A DNA stretch of 64,000 nucleotides, from assembly GCF_024055725.1 (NCBI RefSeq), contig NZ_JAMXMX010000017.1, positions 62,001-126,000 of the forward strand, in the 5' to 3' direction. The translations under genes and the position numbers were made by a program. The notes under the pieces were generated by a model. That model saw only the letters and a program-made list of their open reading frames with translations, was not told the origin of the DNA and searched no databases. Positions 44,827-52,784 of the stretch are shown here, one piece after another; position 1 is the first letter of the stretch, and each line of letters starts with the position of its first letter. This stretch comes from Actinoallomurus spadix (lineage in GTDB: Bacteria > Actinomycetota > Actinomycetes > Streptosporangiales > Streptosporangiaceae).

Positions 44827-44852
44827 TTACGATCATCGCCTAGATGATGTAA
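44827..44852. promoter_or_regulatory. Palindromic operator upstream of the GHL10 gene
   Basis: ATCATC-GCCTA-GATGAT (44832-44848) is flanked by TTAC(G) and GTAA, giving a nearly perfect AT-rich dyad in otherwise GC-rich DNA, 30 bp before the GTG start. Confidence 0.5.
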
Positions 44853-44945
44853 ATCATTCACCGCTCCGTCGTGGCGGCCCGCCGTTCCTCATCGGCGGGC
44901 GCCCCTGCCGCGCCGGGCCGCCGGGCTGCCGGGCCGCCGGTCCGT

Positions 44946-46142
44946 TCAGGCCGCGAGCCGTACGGCCTCGGGCTCCACCTCGGGCTCACTCGCCACCACC
45001 AGGAGACGGCGCGCCGGGACGAACCGGGCACTGGCCGCGATCAGCAGCGCGAGGACGACCGCGAGGCCGAGCCCGACCCGCAGCGAGGCGGCGTCGGCCA
45101 GGAAGCCGATCACCACGGGACCCAGGACGAGACCGCCGTACCCCATCGCGCCGACCTGGCCCACCGCCGCGGCGGACCGGCCGGGCACGACCGAGCCCGC
45201 CACCGAGATGGTCGTCGGCACCACGGTGCAGACCATCAGCCCGGCCAGCCCGAATCCGGCCAGCGCGAACGGCGTCGCCGGAGCGAGGACCACGATCGAG
45301 ACGGCGACCGCCGTGCCCAGCCCCGCGTACGTCAGCATCCGGCGGGTGCCCAGCCGGGAGCGGACGCGGTCGCCGACGAGCCGCCCGCCGAGCATGGCGG
45401 CCTCGAAGAGCGGGTACGCCAGGGCGGCGACCGACTGGGTGGCGCCGAGTTCATGGTTGAGGAACAGCCCGCTCCAGTCCGCGATCGTGCCCTCCATCAT
45501 GAAGGCGACGAACGCCAGCGTGCCGATGAGGTAGACGACGAGCGGCAGCCGCGCGCGGCCCCGGCCGGTGGCGGCGGGCGCCCGGTCGTCGATGTACGTG
45601 CGGCCCAGGACGAGGGTCAGGGGAAGGGCGATGATCGCCCCGCCGACGAGTGTCTCGCCGAAGGACAGCCCGGCGGAGGCGCTGAAGGAGCCGAGCAGGC
45701 CCCCGGAGATGCCGCCGGCGCACCATCCGGCGTGCATGCCGTTCATCACCGGCCGCTGGTAGGAACGTTCCACGGCGCTGCCCTGGGCGTTCATCCCGAT
45801 GTCGGTCAGGCCGAACGTCATGCCGAACAAAGCGACCGCGACGAACAGCAGCGGCCGGGTGGGGGCAAGCCCGACCAGCGCCACGCTGACCGCCGTCAGC
45901 GGCGCCGCGACCCGCAGGACGGCCGTGCCGCCGAGCCGCGCCATGACGCCCCGCAGCCCCTGCATCGCGATGATCGCGCCGATCCCCCAGACGAGGATGG
46001 CCATCCCGACGTCGCCCTCCCTCATCCCGAACTTGTCCGCGAGGGCCGGCGTCCGTGACACCCAGACTCCGCAGAGCATGCCGGCCAGGGCGAACGTCAG
46101 CACGGTGCCCAGGCGGGCCCGGACGAGGACGCGAGACGTCAT
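44946..46142 (-). CDS. MFS transporter (YbjJ-like)
   Basis: 398 aa with about 12 hydrophobic segments. Family-like pieces include the first segment LTFALAGMLCGVWVSRTPAL, DIGMNAQGSAVE and NGMHAGWCAGG of the YbjJ/FucP-like branch. Probably a proton-driven exporter or sugar permease; the substrate is unknown. A purine-rich AAGAGGTG precedes the ATG. It follows TetR gene 46233, and a 10-bp hairpin lies between them. Confidence 0.85.
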   Translation of the reverse strand: MTSRVLVRARLGTVLTFALAGMLCGVWVSRTPALADKFGMREGDVGMAILVWGIGAIIAMQGLRGVMARLGGTAVLRVAAPLTAVSVALVGLAPTRPLLFVAVALFGMTFGLTDIGMNAQGSAVERSYQRPVMNGMHAGWCAGGISGGLLGSFSASAGLSFGETLVGGAIIALPLTLVLGRTYIDDRAPAATGRGRARLPLVVYLIGTLAFVAFMMEGTIADWSGLFLNHELGATQSVAALAYPLFEAAMLGGRLVGDRVRSRLGTRRMLTYAGLGTAVAVSIVVLAPATPFALAGFGLAGLMVCTVVPTTISVAGSVVPGRSAAAVGQVGAMGYGGLVLGPVVIGFLADAASLRVGLGLAVVLALLIAASARFVPARRLLVVASEPEVEPEAVRLAA

Positions 46143-46183
46143 GATTTCACCTCTTTCTTTTTTGCCGTGGTGCGCACGGAAGG

Positions 46184-46208
46184 ACCGGCGCCCGTGATGG
46201 GCGCCGGT
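46184..46208 (-). terminator. Hairpin between TetR and MFS genes
   Basis: ACCGGCGCCC and GGGCGCCGGT pair perfectly around GTGAT. It can end or attenuate transcription running from the TetR gene into the transporter gene. Confidence 0.6.
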
Positions 46209-46232
46209 GTGGTCGGTCGTGGTGGTCGGCCG

Positions 46233-46754
46233 CTAGAGCGAGCCGAGCAGCCGTTCGCGCAGCGTCTCGAGCTGCGCCTCGTCGTAGAGGCCGGGGTCGT
46301 GCATCGCGACCTCCCACAGCCCCTCGGCGGCCAGCCGCGCGATCCGCGCGGCGACCGGATCCGGATCGTCGGCAGGGTCCCGGTCGTGCCAGCGGTGCAT
46401 CGCCTCGCGGATCTGGGCGAGCAGGGCCGGGTCGGCCGCCGCCGCGCTGACCGTCGCCCACCGTCGCAGCAGCCGCGACTGGTCGCGGTCCATGACGACG
46501 GCGAAGTTGGCCTCGACGAACGCCCGGGTGTACGACCCGGGGCCGCCGGTCTCGTACGAGGCGATCAGCGCGTCGAACTCCTCGATCAGCCGCTCCACCA
46601 GCCCTCTGATCAGGGCCTCCTTGTTCGGGAAGTGGTAGAGCAGCCCGCCCTTGCTGACCTGGGCGCGCTCGGCGACCGCGGACAGCGTGAGCGCCTGGGT
46701 CCCCTGCTCGCACAGCAGGGCCTCGGCGGCATCGAGGAGGGCATCGCGTTTCAT
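46233..46754 (-). CDS. TetR/AcrR regulator of the MFS gene
   Basis: 173 aa. HTH at 1-50 (LLDAAEALLCEQGTQALTLS, AQVSKGGLLYHFPNKEAL), C-terminal ligand-binding helices after that (TetR_C_37-like length). A perfect 16-bp palindrome lies directly upstream of its ATG and overlaps the 3' end of the preceding tetR gene, so autorepression is likely, together with control of the downstream MFS gene. Confidence 0.88.
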   Translation of the reverse strand: MKRDALLDAAEALLCEQGTQALTLSAVAERAQVSKGGLLYHFPNKEALIRGLVERLIEEFDALIASYETGGPGSYTRAFVEANFAVVMDRDQSRLLRRWATVSAAAADPALLAQIREAMHRWHDRDPADDPDPVAARIARLAAEGLWEVAMHDPGLYDEAQLETLRERLLGSL

Positions 46755-46764
46755 GACACTCGTA

Positions 46765-47373
46765 CTATACCGTCCGGACGGTACAGTTATTCCCGTTCCG
46801 GACAGACCGGGCGATCAGGGACGCGAGGTCGCGTGCCGTGTCGTCGTTCAGCGGGGCGTGCCGGAACAGCAGGCGGTACCAGAGCACGCCGTACACCATG
46901 TCCTGCAGCAGGACGAGATCCGTGCCGGCGGGGATCTCCCCACGCGCGACGGCGTGGTCCAGCACCTCGCTCAGCGCCGCCCGCCGGCCGGCCAGGAACC
47001 GGTCACGGAAGACGTCGGCGAACTCCCGGTCGAGCAGCGACTGGGCCAGCAGGCCCATCAGCACGGGTCCCTCCGACCCCTGCATCCCGAACGTGTGACG
47101 GAGGAAGACGTCCAGGTCGGCTCCGAGGTCGCCCTCGTCGGGGATCGGGATCCCCTCCGCCGCCACATTGAGCAGCGAGTCCAGCGCGACTTCCGCCTTG
47201 GACCGCCACCATCGGTAGATCGTCTGCTTGCCGACCCCGGCGCGTGCCGCGATGCGCTCCATCGTCAGCCCGCCGTAACCGTGTTCGACGAGTTCGTCAT
47301 GCGTCGCCTCGAGGATCGCCAGCCGGGCCGCCTCGCTGCGCGGGCGGCCGGGGCGCCGGGTGCCGTCGGCCAT
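46765..47373 (-). CDS. TetR/AcrR regulator divergent from the SDR-like gene
   Basis: 202 aa. N-terminal RRPGRPRSEAARLAILEAT and the HTH (ERIAARAGVGKQTIYRWWRS) are TetR-typical. The C-terminal domain has the length and pattern of TetR_C_11-like domains. Its last codons and stop are made of the operator of the following tetR gene (46768-46783). Divergent from the SDR-like gene at 47441 with two AGAC-N5-GTCT sites between, so it most likely represses that gene and itself. Confidence 0.88.
   Translation of the reverse strand: MADGTRRPGRPRSEAARLAILEATHDELVEHGYGGLTMERIAARAGVGKQTIYRWWRSKAEVALDSLLNVAAEGIPIPDEGDLGADLDVFLRHTFGMQGSEGPVLMGLLAQSLLDREFADVFRDRFLAGRRAALSEVLDHAVARGEIPAGTDLVLLQDMVYGVLWYRLLFRHAPLNDDTARDLASLIARSVRNGNNCTVRTV
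46768..46783. promoter_or_regulatory. Perfect 16-bp TetR operator
   Basis: TACCGTCCGGACGGTA is an exact inverted repeat 14 bp before the ATG of tetR at 46233-46754 and inside the last codons of the upstream tetR gene. Confidence 0.7.
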
Positions 47374-47387
47374 GCCCCAACTTTACA

Positions 47388-47427
47388 AGACGGTCAGTCT
47401 CGGAATAGATTTCGAGACGAAGCGTCT
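47388..47427. promoter_or_regulatory. Twin AGAC-N5-GTCT operators around a -10 box
   Basis: AGACGGTCAGTCT (47388-47400) and AGACGAAGCGTCT (47415-47427) are two 13-bp sites with centres 27 bp apart. TAGATT (47406-47411), a fitting -10 for the SDR-like gene, lies exactly between them. The inner half-sites also give a GTCTCG/CGAGAC dyad (47397-47418). Confidence 0.6.
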
Positions 47428-47440
47428 AGAAATTGGAGCC

Positions 47441-48136
47441 ATGATGCGCGTTGTCGTGCTGGGCGGTACGTCGGGAATCGGCCGGGCGATCGCCGAGAGT
47501 TGTGCCGCGGACGGTGACGAGGTCCTCGTGACCGGGCGTGACCCGGAGAAGCTGAGGACCGTCGCGGAGAAGGTGGCCGTGGCCGAGGCCGTGGACGGAC
47601 GTTCGGCGGAGGACGTCCGGGCGTTCTTCGCACGCCACGGCCGGTTCGACCACCTGGTCCTCGCGCTGAGCAGCGCGAGTGGCGCGGGCACCCTGCGGGA
47701 CCTGAAGATGGACGACCTGCGGGCGGGCTTCGAGGGCAAGCTGTTCCCGCACCTCACCGCCGCGCAGGCGGCCCTCGACACGATCGCCGGGGACGGCTCG
47801 ATCACGTTCATCACCGCCGCCAGCGCCCAGGGCTCCATACCCGGCACCGCGGGCCTGGCGGCGATCAACGGTGCGCTGGAGCGGGCCGTGCCGCCGCTGG
47901 CCGCCGAACTCGCGCCGATCCGCGTCAACGCGGTCTCGCCCGGCGTGATCGACACCCCCTGGTGGTCCGCGATCCCCGAGGCGCAGCGGCGCGAGCAGTT
48001 CGCCGCGTTCGCCGAGCAGACGCCCGTCCGCCGCGTCGGCCGTCCCGAGGACGTCGCCGGCACGGTCCGCTTCCTCATGAGCGCCGGCTTCGTCACCGGA
48101 CGAGTGATCACCTGCGACGGCGGCCTGACCCTCTGA
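47441..48136 (+). CDS. SDR-like protein lacking the Tyr/Lys dyad
   Basis: 231 aa from the first of two adjacent ATGs (TTGGAG upstream). The cofactor loop GGTSGIG (8-14) and RVNAVSPG are canonical, but L139 and N143 (LAAINGAL) replace the catalytic Tyr and Lys, and NNAG is missing. The same NGAL pattern occurs in the protein encoded at 5584, so both belong to one non-canonical clade. It is the likely target of the divergent TetR at 46765. Activity cannot be assumed. Confidence 0.82.
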   Translation: MMRVVVLGGTSGIGRAIAESCAADGDEVLVTGRDPEKLRTVAEKVAVAEAVDGRSAEDVRAFFARHGRFDHLVLALSSASGAGTLRDLKMDDLRAGFEGKLFPHLTAAQAALDTIAGDGSITFITAASAQGSIPGTAGLAAINGALERAVPPLAAELAPIRVNAVSPGVIDTPWWSAIPEAQRREQFAAFAEQTPVRRVGRPEDVAGTVRFLMSAGFVTGRVITCDGGLTL

Positions 48137-48220
48137 CCCCGGCGGCCCGCGACCGTACGGGCCGGCCTCCGCCCCGCCGCCGTGGCCCGCCGGCGGCGGC
48201 GCGGATAGGCTGGGGCCGCC

Positions 48221-49375
48221 ATGGTGTACCTGGATCACGCGGCGACCACGCCGATGCTGCCCGAGGCGGTCGAGGCGATGACCGCCGAGCTCGCGCGCAT
48301 CGGCAACCCCTCCTCGCTGCACGCCTCCGGTCGCCGGGCGCGGCGCGTCGTCGAGGAGTCCCGCGAGGTCATCGCGGAGTCGCTCGGCGCCCGGCCGAGC
48401 GAGGTCGTCTTCACCAGCGGTGGCACGGAGGCCGACAACCTCGCGCTCAAGGGCATCTTCTGGACCCGCCGGAGCGCCGCCCCCGCCCGGACCCGCGTGC
48501 TGGTCAGCGCCATCGAGCACCACGCCGTCCTCGACTCGGCACAGTGGCTCGCCGGCCACGAGGGCGCGACGGTCGAGCACCTGCCCGTCGACGCCGACGG
48601 CCGGGTCCGGCCCGACACCCTGCGCGCCGCCATCGACCGCGACCCCGGCACCGTCGCGGTCGTCAGCGTCATGTGGGCCAACAACGAGATCGGCACGGTC
48701 CAGCCGATCGCCGAGCTGGCCGCGATCGCCCGCGAGCACGGCATCCCGTTCCACACCGACGCCGTTCAGGCCGTCGCACAGCTTCCCGTCACCTTCGCCA
48801 CGGACGCGATGACCGTCACCGGGCACAAGATCGGCGGGCCGGTCGGGGCCGGTGCCCTGCTGCTCGCCAAAGGGCTCGACCCCGTTCCCGTCCTGCACGG
48901 CGGCGGCCAGGAGCGCGACGTGCGGTCCGGCACCCTGGACGCCGCCGCGATCGCCGGGCTCGCCGCCGCGATGCGCCTCGCCGTCTCCCGGCGGGCCGCC
49001 GAAGCGGAACGCCTGGCGAGGCTCCGCGACGACCTCATCGCCCGGGTCCGCCAGGCCGTACCCGACGTCGTGCTCAACGGCGACCCCGACGACCGGCTCC
49101 CCGGCAACGCCCACCTGTCCTTCCCCGGCTGCGAGGGCGACGCGCTGCTGATGCTGCTCGACGCCCGGGAGGTCGAGTGCTCGACCGGGTCGGCGTGCTC
49201 GGCCGGCGTCGCCGAACCCAGCCACGTGCTCCTCGCGATGGGCGCGGACCTGCCGCGGGCGCGCGGCTCACTGCGGTTCTCCCTCGGCCACACGAGCACG
49301 CAGGCCGACGTCGACGCCGTCGTCGAGGCCATCGCCCCCGTCGTCGAGCGCGCCCGCCGCGCCGGCGCCGCCTGA
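48221..49375 (+). CDS. Cysteine desulfurase (NifS/IscS family)
   Basis: 384 aa, class V aminotransferase fold. YLDHAATTP at the N-terminus, H100/H101 (SAIEHHAVL), PLP lysine K203 ([10 protein letters not shown]) and the sulfur-carrying cysteine C326 ([10 protein letters not shown]) in a short-loop context. It mobilises cysteine sulfur for tRNA thiolation by MnmA, encoded 1.45 kb downstream, and possibly for Fe-S clusters. TAGGCT at 48206-48211 is a probable -10, 9 nt before the ATG. In mycobacteria the homologue directly precedes mnmA; here a minus-strand gene lies between. Confidence 0.93.
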   Translation: MVYLDHAATTPMLPEAVEAMTAELARIGNPSSLHASGRRARRVVEESREVIAESLGARPSEVVFTSGGTEADNLALKGIFWTRRSAAPARTRVLVSAIEHHAVLDSAQWLAGHEGATVEHLPVDADGRVRPDTLRAAIDRDPGTVAVVSVMWANNEIGTVQPIAELAAIAREHGIPFHTDAVQAVAQLPVTFATDAMTVTGHKIGGPVGAGALLLAKGLDPVPVLHGGGQERDVRSGTLDAAAIAGLAAAMRLAVSRRAAEAERLARLRDDLIARVRQAVPDVVLNGDPDDRLPGNAHLSFPGCEGDALLMLLDAREVECSTGSACSAGVAEPSHVLLAMGADLPRARGSLRFSLGHTSTQADVDAVVEAIAPVVERARRAGAA

Positions 49376-49413
49376 CCGCGCCGCACCGGGCCACGCTCCC
49401 GGAGATGGCCGCG

Positions 49414-49433
49414 TCTGGCCGGATTCGGCCAGA
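49414..49433. terminator. Short bidirectional terminator
   Basis: TCTGGCCG and CGGCCAGA pair around GATT between the convergent desulfurase and DUF695 genes. Confidence 0.6.
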
Positions 49434-49436
49434 ACC

Positions 49437-50438
49437 CTACGGCTGATACGGCTCCAGGATCTCCCATGCCGGGTCGGGCTGGGACGAGACCTTGGCCCGC
49501 CCCTCCGACCAGCCCGCCGCCAGCTGGTCCAGCTCGGCGACCGCGCCGGAGTCCGGGTCGGCGTACACGTGGAACACCCGCCGCCCGTCGCCGCTCTCGT
49601 GCGCGGCCAGCACGACCCGCCCGCCCATCGCCTCGATCGACTTCTCGAAGTCCCGGAGCGCCGACGCCGACGGCTCGACCGGGAGCCGGTCCGGGTTGGC
49701 GTGGGCGTACGGCAGCGTCACCGCGACGTACAGGTCGCACAGCGGGTGGTCCTGCCGGTGCAGCGGGAAGCGCACGGCCACTCGCGCCGCGTGACCCAGC
49801 GGGGTGCGGCCCTCACCGGTCAGCCACGCCGGCTCCCGGAAGGGCGCCGCGACCTGCTCCACCACCGCGGACAGCATCGACGGCGGTAGCGCGTCCATCG
49901 GCTCGCCCGTGACGGTCGCGACGTCGCCGATCCACCGCGCGACGTCGTCCTCGCCCAGCGCCCAGTCCAGCACGCGGTACGTGAGGGTGAGCTGCGTCTC
50001 CTCCGGAACGAACAGGAAGTCCGGGTGGTAGGCGGTGACGTCGACGCGGGCCCGCCGGGCGTCCGCGCGCAGGCCCGTCCGTACGTAGCTCAGATCGAAC
50101 TCATGGTCGTCGAGCTGGAGCTTGCCCTCCAGCATCGCCGGGTCGGCGGCCCGCGCCGGGCGGTACTCCCAGCCGTCGTCGGGCGCCGCCTGGAACCAGC
50201 GCTCGGCGATCCCGCGCAGCTCGCCCACTCCGCCGCCGCTCACCGTCAGACTCGGCCCCGGCCCGATCTCCCACTCCAGGTCGGGGTGCATCGCCTCGAT
50301 GTACGCGGCGAGCTGTTCGGCGAGGTCGTCGGGAACGCCGTCGTTCAGCCGTTCCCGGGCCTCCGGCCACCATTCCCAGAACCGGGCGATGGCGGGGTCG
50401 GGCGAAGGCGTCCCTGGAGAGCGTCGGAAGATTCCCAT
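49437..50438 (-). CDS. DUF695-containing protein
   Basis: 333 aa, no signal peptide. The C-terminal third (LRDFEKSIEAMGGRVVLAAH, GRRVFHVYADP, WEILEPY) matches DUF695. The N-terminal part starts FWEWWPEARERLND and has an alpha/beta pattern I cannot assign. Function unknown. It is inserted in antisense orientation between the desulfurase and mnmA genes, which are neighbours in other actinobacteria. Confidence 0.72.
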   Translation of the reverse strand: MGIFRRSPGTPSPDPAIARFWEWWPEARERLNDGVPDDLAEQLAAYIEAMHPDLEWEIGPGPSLTVSGGGVGELRGIAERWFQAAPDDGWEYRPARAADPAMLEGKLQLDDHEFDLSYVRTGLRADARRARVDVTAYHPDFLFVPEETQLTLTYRVLDWALGEDDVARWIGDVATVTGEPMDALPPSMLSAVVEQVAAPFREPAWLTGEGRTPLGHAARVAVRFPLHRQDHPLCDLYVAVTLPYAHANPDRLPVEPSASALRDFEKSIEAMGGRVVLAAHESGDGRRVFHVYADPDSGAVAELDQLAAGWSEGRAKVSSQPDPAWEILEPYQP

Positions 50439-50507
50439 GGTGCGGCCAATCGTACGGCCGACAGTGACCTCTCCAGCCTAATCACGCCCGATTTCCCACC
50501 TCGATCT

Positions 50508-50531
50508 TGCGCCGTCGGGCCCGACGGCGCA
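50508..50531. promoter_or_regulatory. 24-bp perfect GC-rich palindrome
   Basis: Two 12-bp arms (TGCGCCGTCGGG and its complement) meet with no spacer, 70 bp upstream of the DUF695 ATG and 300 bp upstream of mnmA. It is the longest spacer-free palindrome noted in the window; operator or protein-binding dyad is more likely than a terminator. Confidence 0.5.
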
Positions 50532-50564
50532 TCGCGCACAGTGACCGGCCGTGTGCGGAACGGC

Positions 50565-50665
50565 TTGACAGGGGTGCCGCTGTAGGAGAATAGGAGCAGC
50601 CGACCTCATCGGGGTCTGGAAGTGAAGCCGGGAACCCCCGCACAGCCGGGAGCCCGGCTTCGCGC
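50565..50665 (+). ncRNA. Candidate structured RNA or mnmA leader
   Basis: The 388-bp gap before mnmA contains a consensus TTGACA (50565-50570) with an AT-richer GAGAATAGG about 15 nt on. The following sequence can fold: AAGCCGGG (50625-50632) with CCCGGCTT (50653-50660), or alternatively a compact GCCGGG-AG-CCCGGC (50645-50658), so two exclusive structures exist. No known riboswitch core was recognised. The gene function, if any, is unproven. Confidence 0.25.
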
Positions 50666-50826
50666 GTTCCTCCGGTGGTCACGCCACCTCGATCAGAGTC
50701 GTGTGAGGCGCGTACCACCTCGACCAGTTGTCCTTGCCCCCCACGAGATCGCGCCGCCAGGCCGCCGCGGCCGCGTCGGCGGTGCCGCGCGGAAGGGGAG
50801 GCCGAGCGCGTACCCTCGTGTAGGTC

Positions 50827-51921
50827 ATGACTCTTCGCGTACTCGCCGCCATGTCGGGCGGTGTCGACTCCGCCGTTGCCGCCGCCCGTGCCGCCGAGGC
50901 CGGCCACGAGGTGACCGGCGTGCACCTCGCGCTCTCGTCCAACCCGCAGTCGTACCGCACCGGCGCGCGGGGGTGCTGCACGCTCGAGGACGCCCGGGAC
51001 GCCCGCCGGGCGGCCGACGTGATCGGCATCCCCTTCTACGTGTGGGACATGGCCGAGCGGTTCGATCGTGACGTCGTCCAGGACTTCGTCGCCGAGTACG
51101 CCGCGGGCCGTACGCCCAATCCGTGCCTGCGCTGCAACGAAAAGATCAAGTTCCAGGCGTTGCTGGACAAGGCGCTGGCGCTCGGGTTCGACGCGGTCTG
51201 CACCGGCCACCACGCCCGGCTGGCCGACGGGGTCCTGCGCCGCAGCGTGGATCTCGGCAAGGACCAGTCATACGTCCTGGCCGTCTGCACGCGCGAGCAG
51301 CTGGCGCACGCGATGTTCCCGCTCGGCGACACGACCAAGGCGGACGTTCGGCGGGAGGCCGAGCGGCGCGGACTCGCGGTCGCCGACAAGCCGGACAGTC
51401 ACGACATCTGCTTCATCGCCGACGGTGACACCCAGCGCTTCCTGGCCGACCGGATCGGCGCGGAGAAGGGGCCGATCGTCGACACGTCCGGGGAGGTCCT
51501 CGGCGAGCACGACGGGGCGTACGCCTACACGATCGGCCAGCGCAAGGGCCTCCGGCTCGGCCGCCCGGCGTCCGACGGCCGGCCGCGCTACGTCCTCGAC
51601 ATCTCGCCCGTGACCAACACGGTGACGGTCGGACCGCGCGAGGCGCTCGACGTCCAGGAGATCCACGGTGAGCGCCCGGTCTGGCTGGCCGAGCCGCCCG
51701 CCGCGCCGCGGGACTGCCAGGTGCAGCTGCGGGCGCACGGCGAGGTGTACGACTGCACGGCGACGCCGGACGGGGACGTGCTGCGGATCTCGCTGCGCAC
51801 GCCGGCGCGCGGGGTGGCCAAGGGCCAGGCGGCGGTGCTGTACGACGGCGACCGGGTGCTGGGCTCCGCGACGATCGCGGCGACGTTCTCCGCGGCGAGC
51901 GCGGTGCGGGCCGGCGCCTGA
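50827..51921 (+). CDS. mnmA: tRNA-specific 2-thiouridylase MnmA
   Basis: 364 aa. The ATP-binding SGGVDSAV (10-17), C103 in CNEKIKF and C195 in DICFI form the pair of cysteines used to carry and transfer sulfur. It thiolates U34 of Lys, Glu and Gln tRNAs using sulfur passed on from the cysteine desulfurase encoded upstream. TACCCT at 50811-50816 is a possible -10 close to the ATG. Cytosolic. Confidence 0.95.
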   Translation: MTLRVLAAMSGGVDSAVAAARAAEAGHEVTGVHLALSSNPQSYRTGARGCCTLEDARDARRAADVIGIPFYVWDMAERFDRDVVQDFVAEYAAGRTPNPCLRCNEKIKFQALLDKALALGFDAVCTGHHARLADGVLRRSVDLGKDQSYVLAVCTREQLAHAMFPLGDTTKADVRREAERRGLAVADKPDSHDICFIADGDTQRFLADRIGAEKGPIVDTSGEVLGEHDGAYAYTIGQRKGLRLGRPASDGRPRYVLDISPVTNTVTVGPREALDVQEIHGERPVWLAEPPAAPRDCQVQLRAHGEVYDCTATPDGDVLRISLRTPARGVAKGQAAVLYDGDRVLGSATIAATFSAASAVRAGA

Positions 51922-51931
51922 GACCCATCTT

Positions 51932-52231
51932 TCAGGGGCGCTGCCGGGCCGTGCCCACGATGCGCTCGAGCGCGGCGGCGTGCGCCGCGAAGGCCGCGTG
52001 GCCGTGGTCGGTGAGCCGGACGAGGGTCCGGCGCGCGGTGCCGGAGCGCTCCTTGCGGACGGCCACGTAACCGGCGTTCTCCAGGGCCGTGATCTGCTTG
52101 GAGAGGGCCGAGTCGCTCGTGCCGATCGTCTCGCGGAGGAACCGGAACTCCACCCACTCGGCCGGGGCGAGGAGGGCCACGATCGACAGCCGCGCCGGCA
52201 CGTGGATGAACTCGTCGAAGCCTTCCTCCAT
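51932..52231 (-). CDS. Winged-helix regulator (MarR/HTH_34 type)
   Basis: 99 aa from the ATG at 52231, overlapping the stop of the preceding membrane-protein gene (TGATG). The pattern FDEFIHVPARLSIVALLAPA, then GTSDSALSKQITALENAGYV and the wing RTLVRLT, is that of short winged-helix DNA-binding proteins. It probably binds the twin palindromes upstream of the pair and represses its own unit. Confidence 0.8.
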   Translation of the reverse strand: MEEGFDEFIHVPARLSIVALLAPAEWVEFRFLRETIGTSDSALSKQITALENAGYVAVRKERSGTARRTLVRLTDHGHAAFAAHAAALERIVGTARQRP

Positions 52232-52671
52232 CACGGCTCCCGGCGGAGCGTGGCCTTCATCGCCCGATTCAACCACGGCGTCATCAGGACCCACGCCAGC
52301 GCCATGGCGGCCGCGCCGATGGTCGAGGGGTGCGACCAGTCCGCCAGCGAGGCGACGACGTACAGCCCGATGAAAGCGGTGATCATGGCTGCCATCATCG
52401 ACAGCACGAGCAGCGCCGACCTGTTCGTGTAGCGGGAGCGGCGCAGCCGCGCCGTGCGCGACCGGTTCGAGATCACGCTCAGGACGAGGAGCAGCGCGAT
52501 ACCGGCGGCCTGGTAGGGCAGGCATCCGGAGACGTAGTCGGGGACGGCGCCGACGGCGCACAGCAGGACGGCGACGCTGACGAGGTACCACCGTGGTACG
52601 GGCCCGAGGGCGGCGTCGGTCGTCTGGTCCTCGCGGGCCCGGATCTCGCGCAGGGCGTCTTCTGGGGTCAT
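52231..52671 (-). CDS. Small four-segment membrane protein
   Basis: 146 aa with about four hydrophobic segments (37-52, 58-71, 85-105, 115-132). No family is recognised beyond similarity of layout to membrane partners of HTH_34 regulators. GGGAGG precedes the ATG. It is translationally coupled to the winged-helix gene, so the two likely form a sensing/regulation or regulator-target pair. Confidence 0.72.
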   Translation of the reverse strand: MTPEDALREIRAREDQTTDAALGPVPRWYLVSVAVLLCAVGAVPDYVSGCLPYQAAGIALLLVLSVISNRSRTARLRRSRYTNRSALLVLSMMAAMITAFIGLYVVASLADWSHPSTIGAAAMALAWVLMTPWLNRAMKATLRREP

Positions 52672-52690
52672 GATTCCTCCCGTACGGCCA

Positions 52691-52740
52691 ACTTTCCTCT
52701 CAGGAAAGTAGCACCTGCTTTCCTCTGAGGAAAGTAGGTG
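52691..52740. promoter_or_regulatory. Twin operators CTTTCCT-N3-AGGAAAG
   Basis: Site 1 (52691-52709) has ACTTTCCT and AGGAAAGT arms around CTC. Site 2 is a 29-bp near-perfect palindrome (52712-52740, one mismatch per arm) with the same core. Centres are 26 bp apart. They lie between the membrane/regulator unit (minus) and the F420 oxidoreductase gene (plus). Confidence 0.7.
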
Positions 52741-52784
52741 TGGCGACCGGCGTCCGCCGGGCCGGCCGCGTTAGGGTCGGCAGA

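Noticed and set aside
50565-50665. Cobalamin or other known riboswitch before mnmA
   Set aside because: No B12-box or other conserved riboswitch core could be matched; only generic hairpins are seen.
50679-50820. Minus-strand frame ending in NWSRWYAPHTTLIEVA
   Set aside because: Short, no start or ribosome binding site outside mnmA antisense; looks protein-like but cannot be supported.
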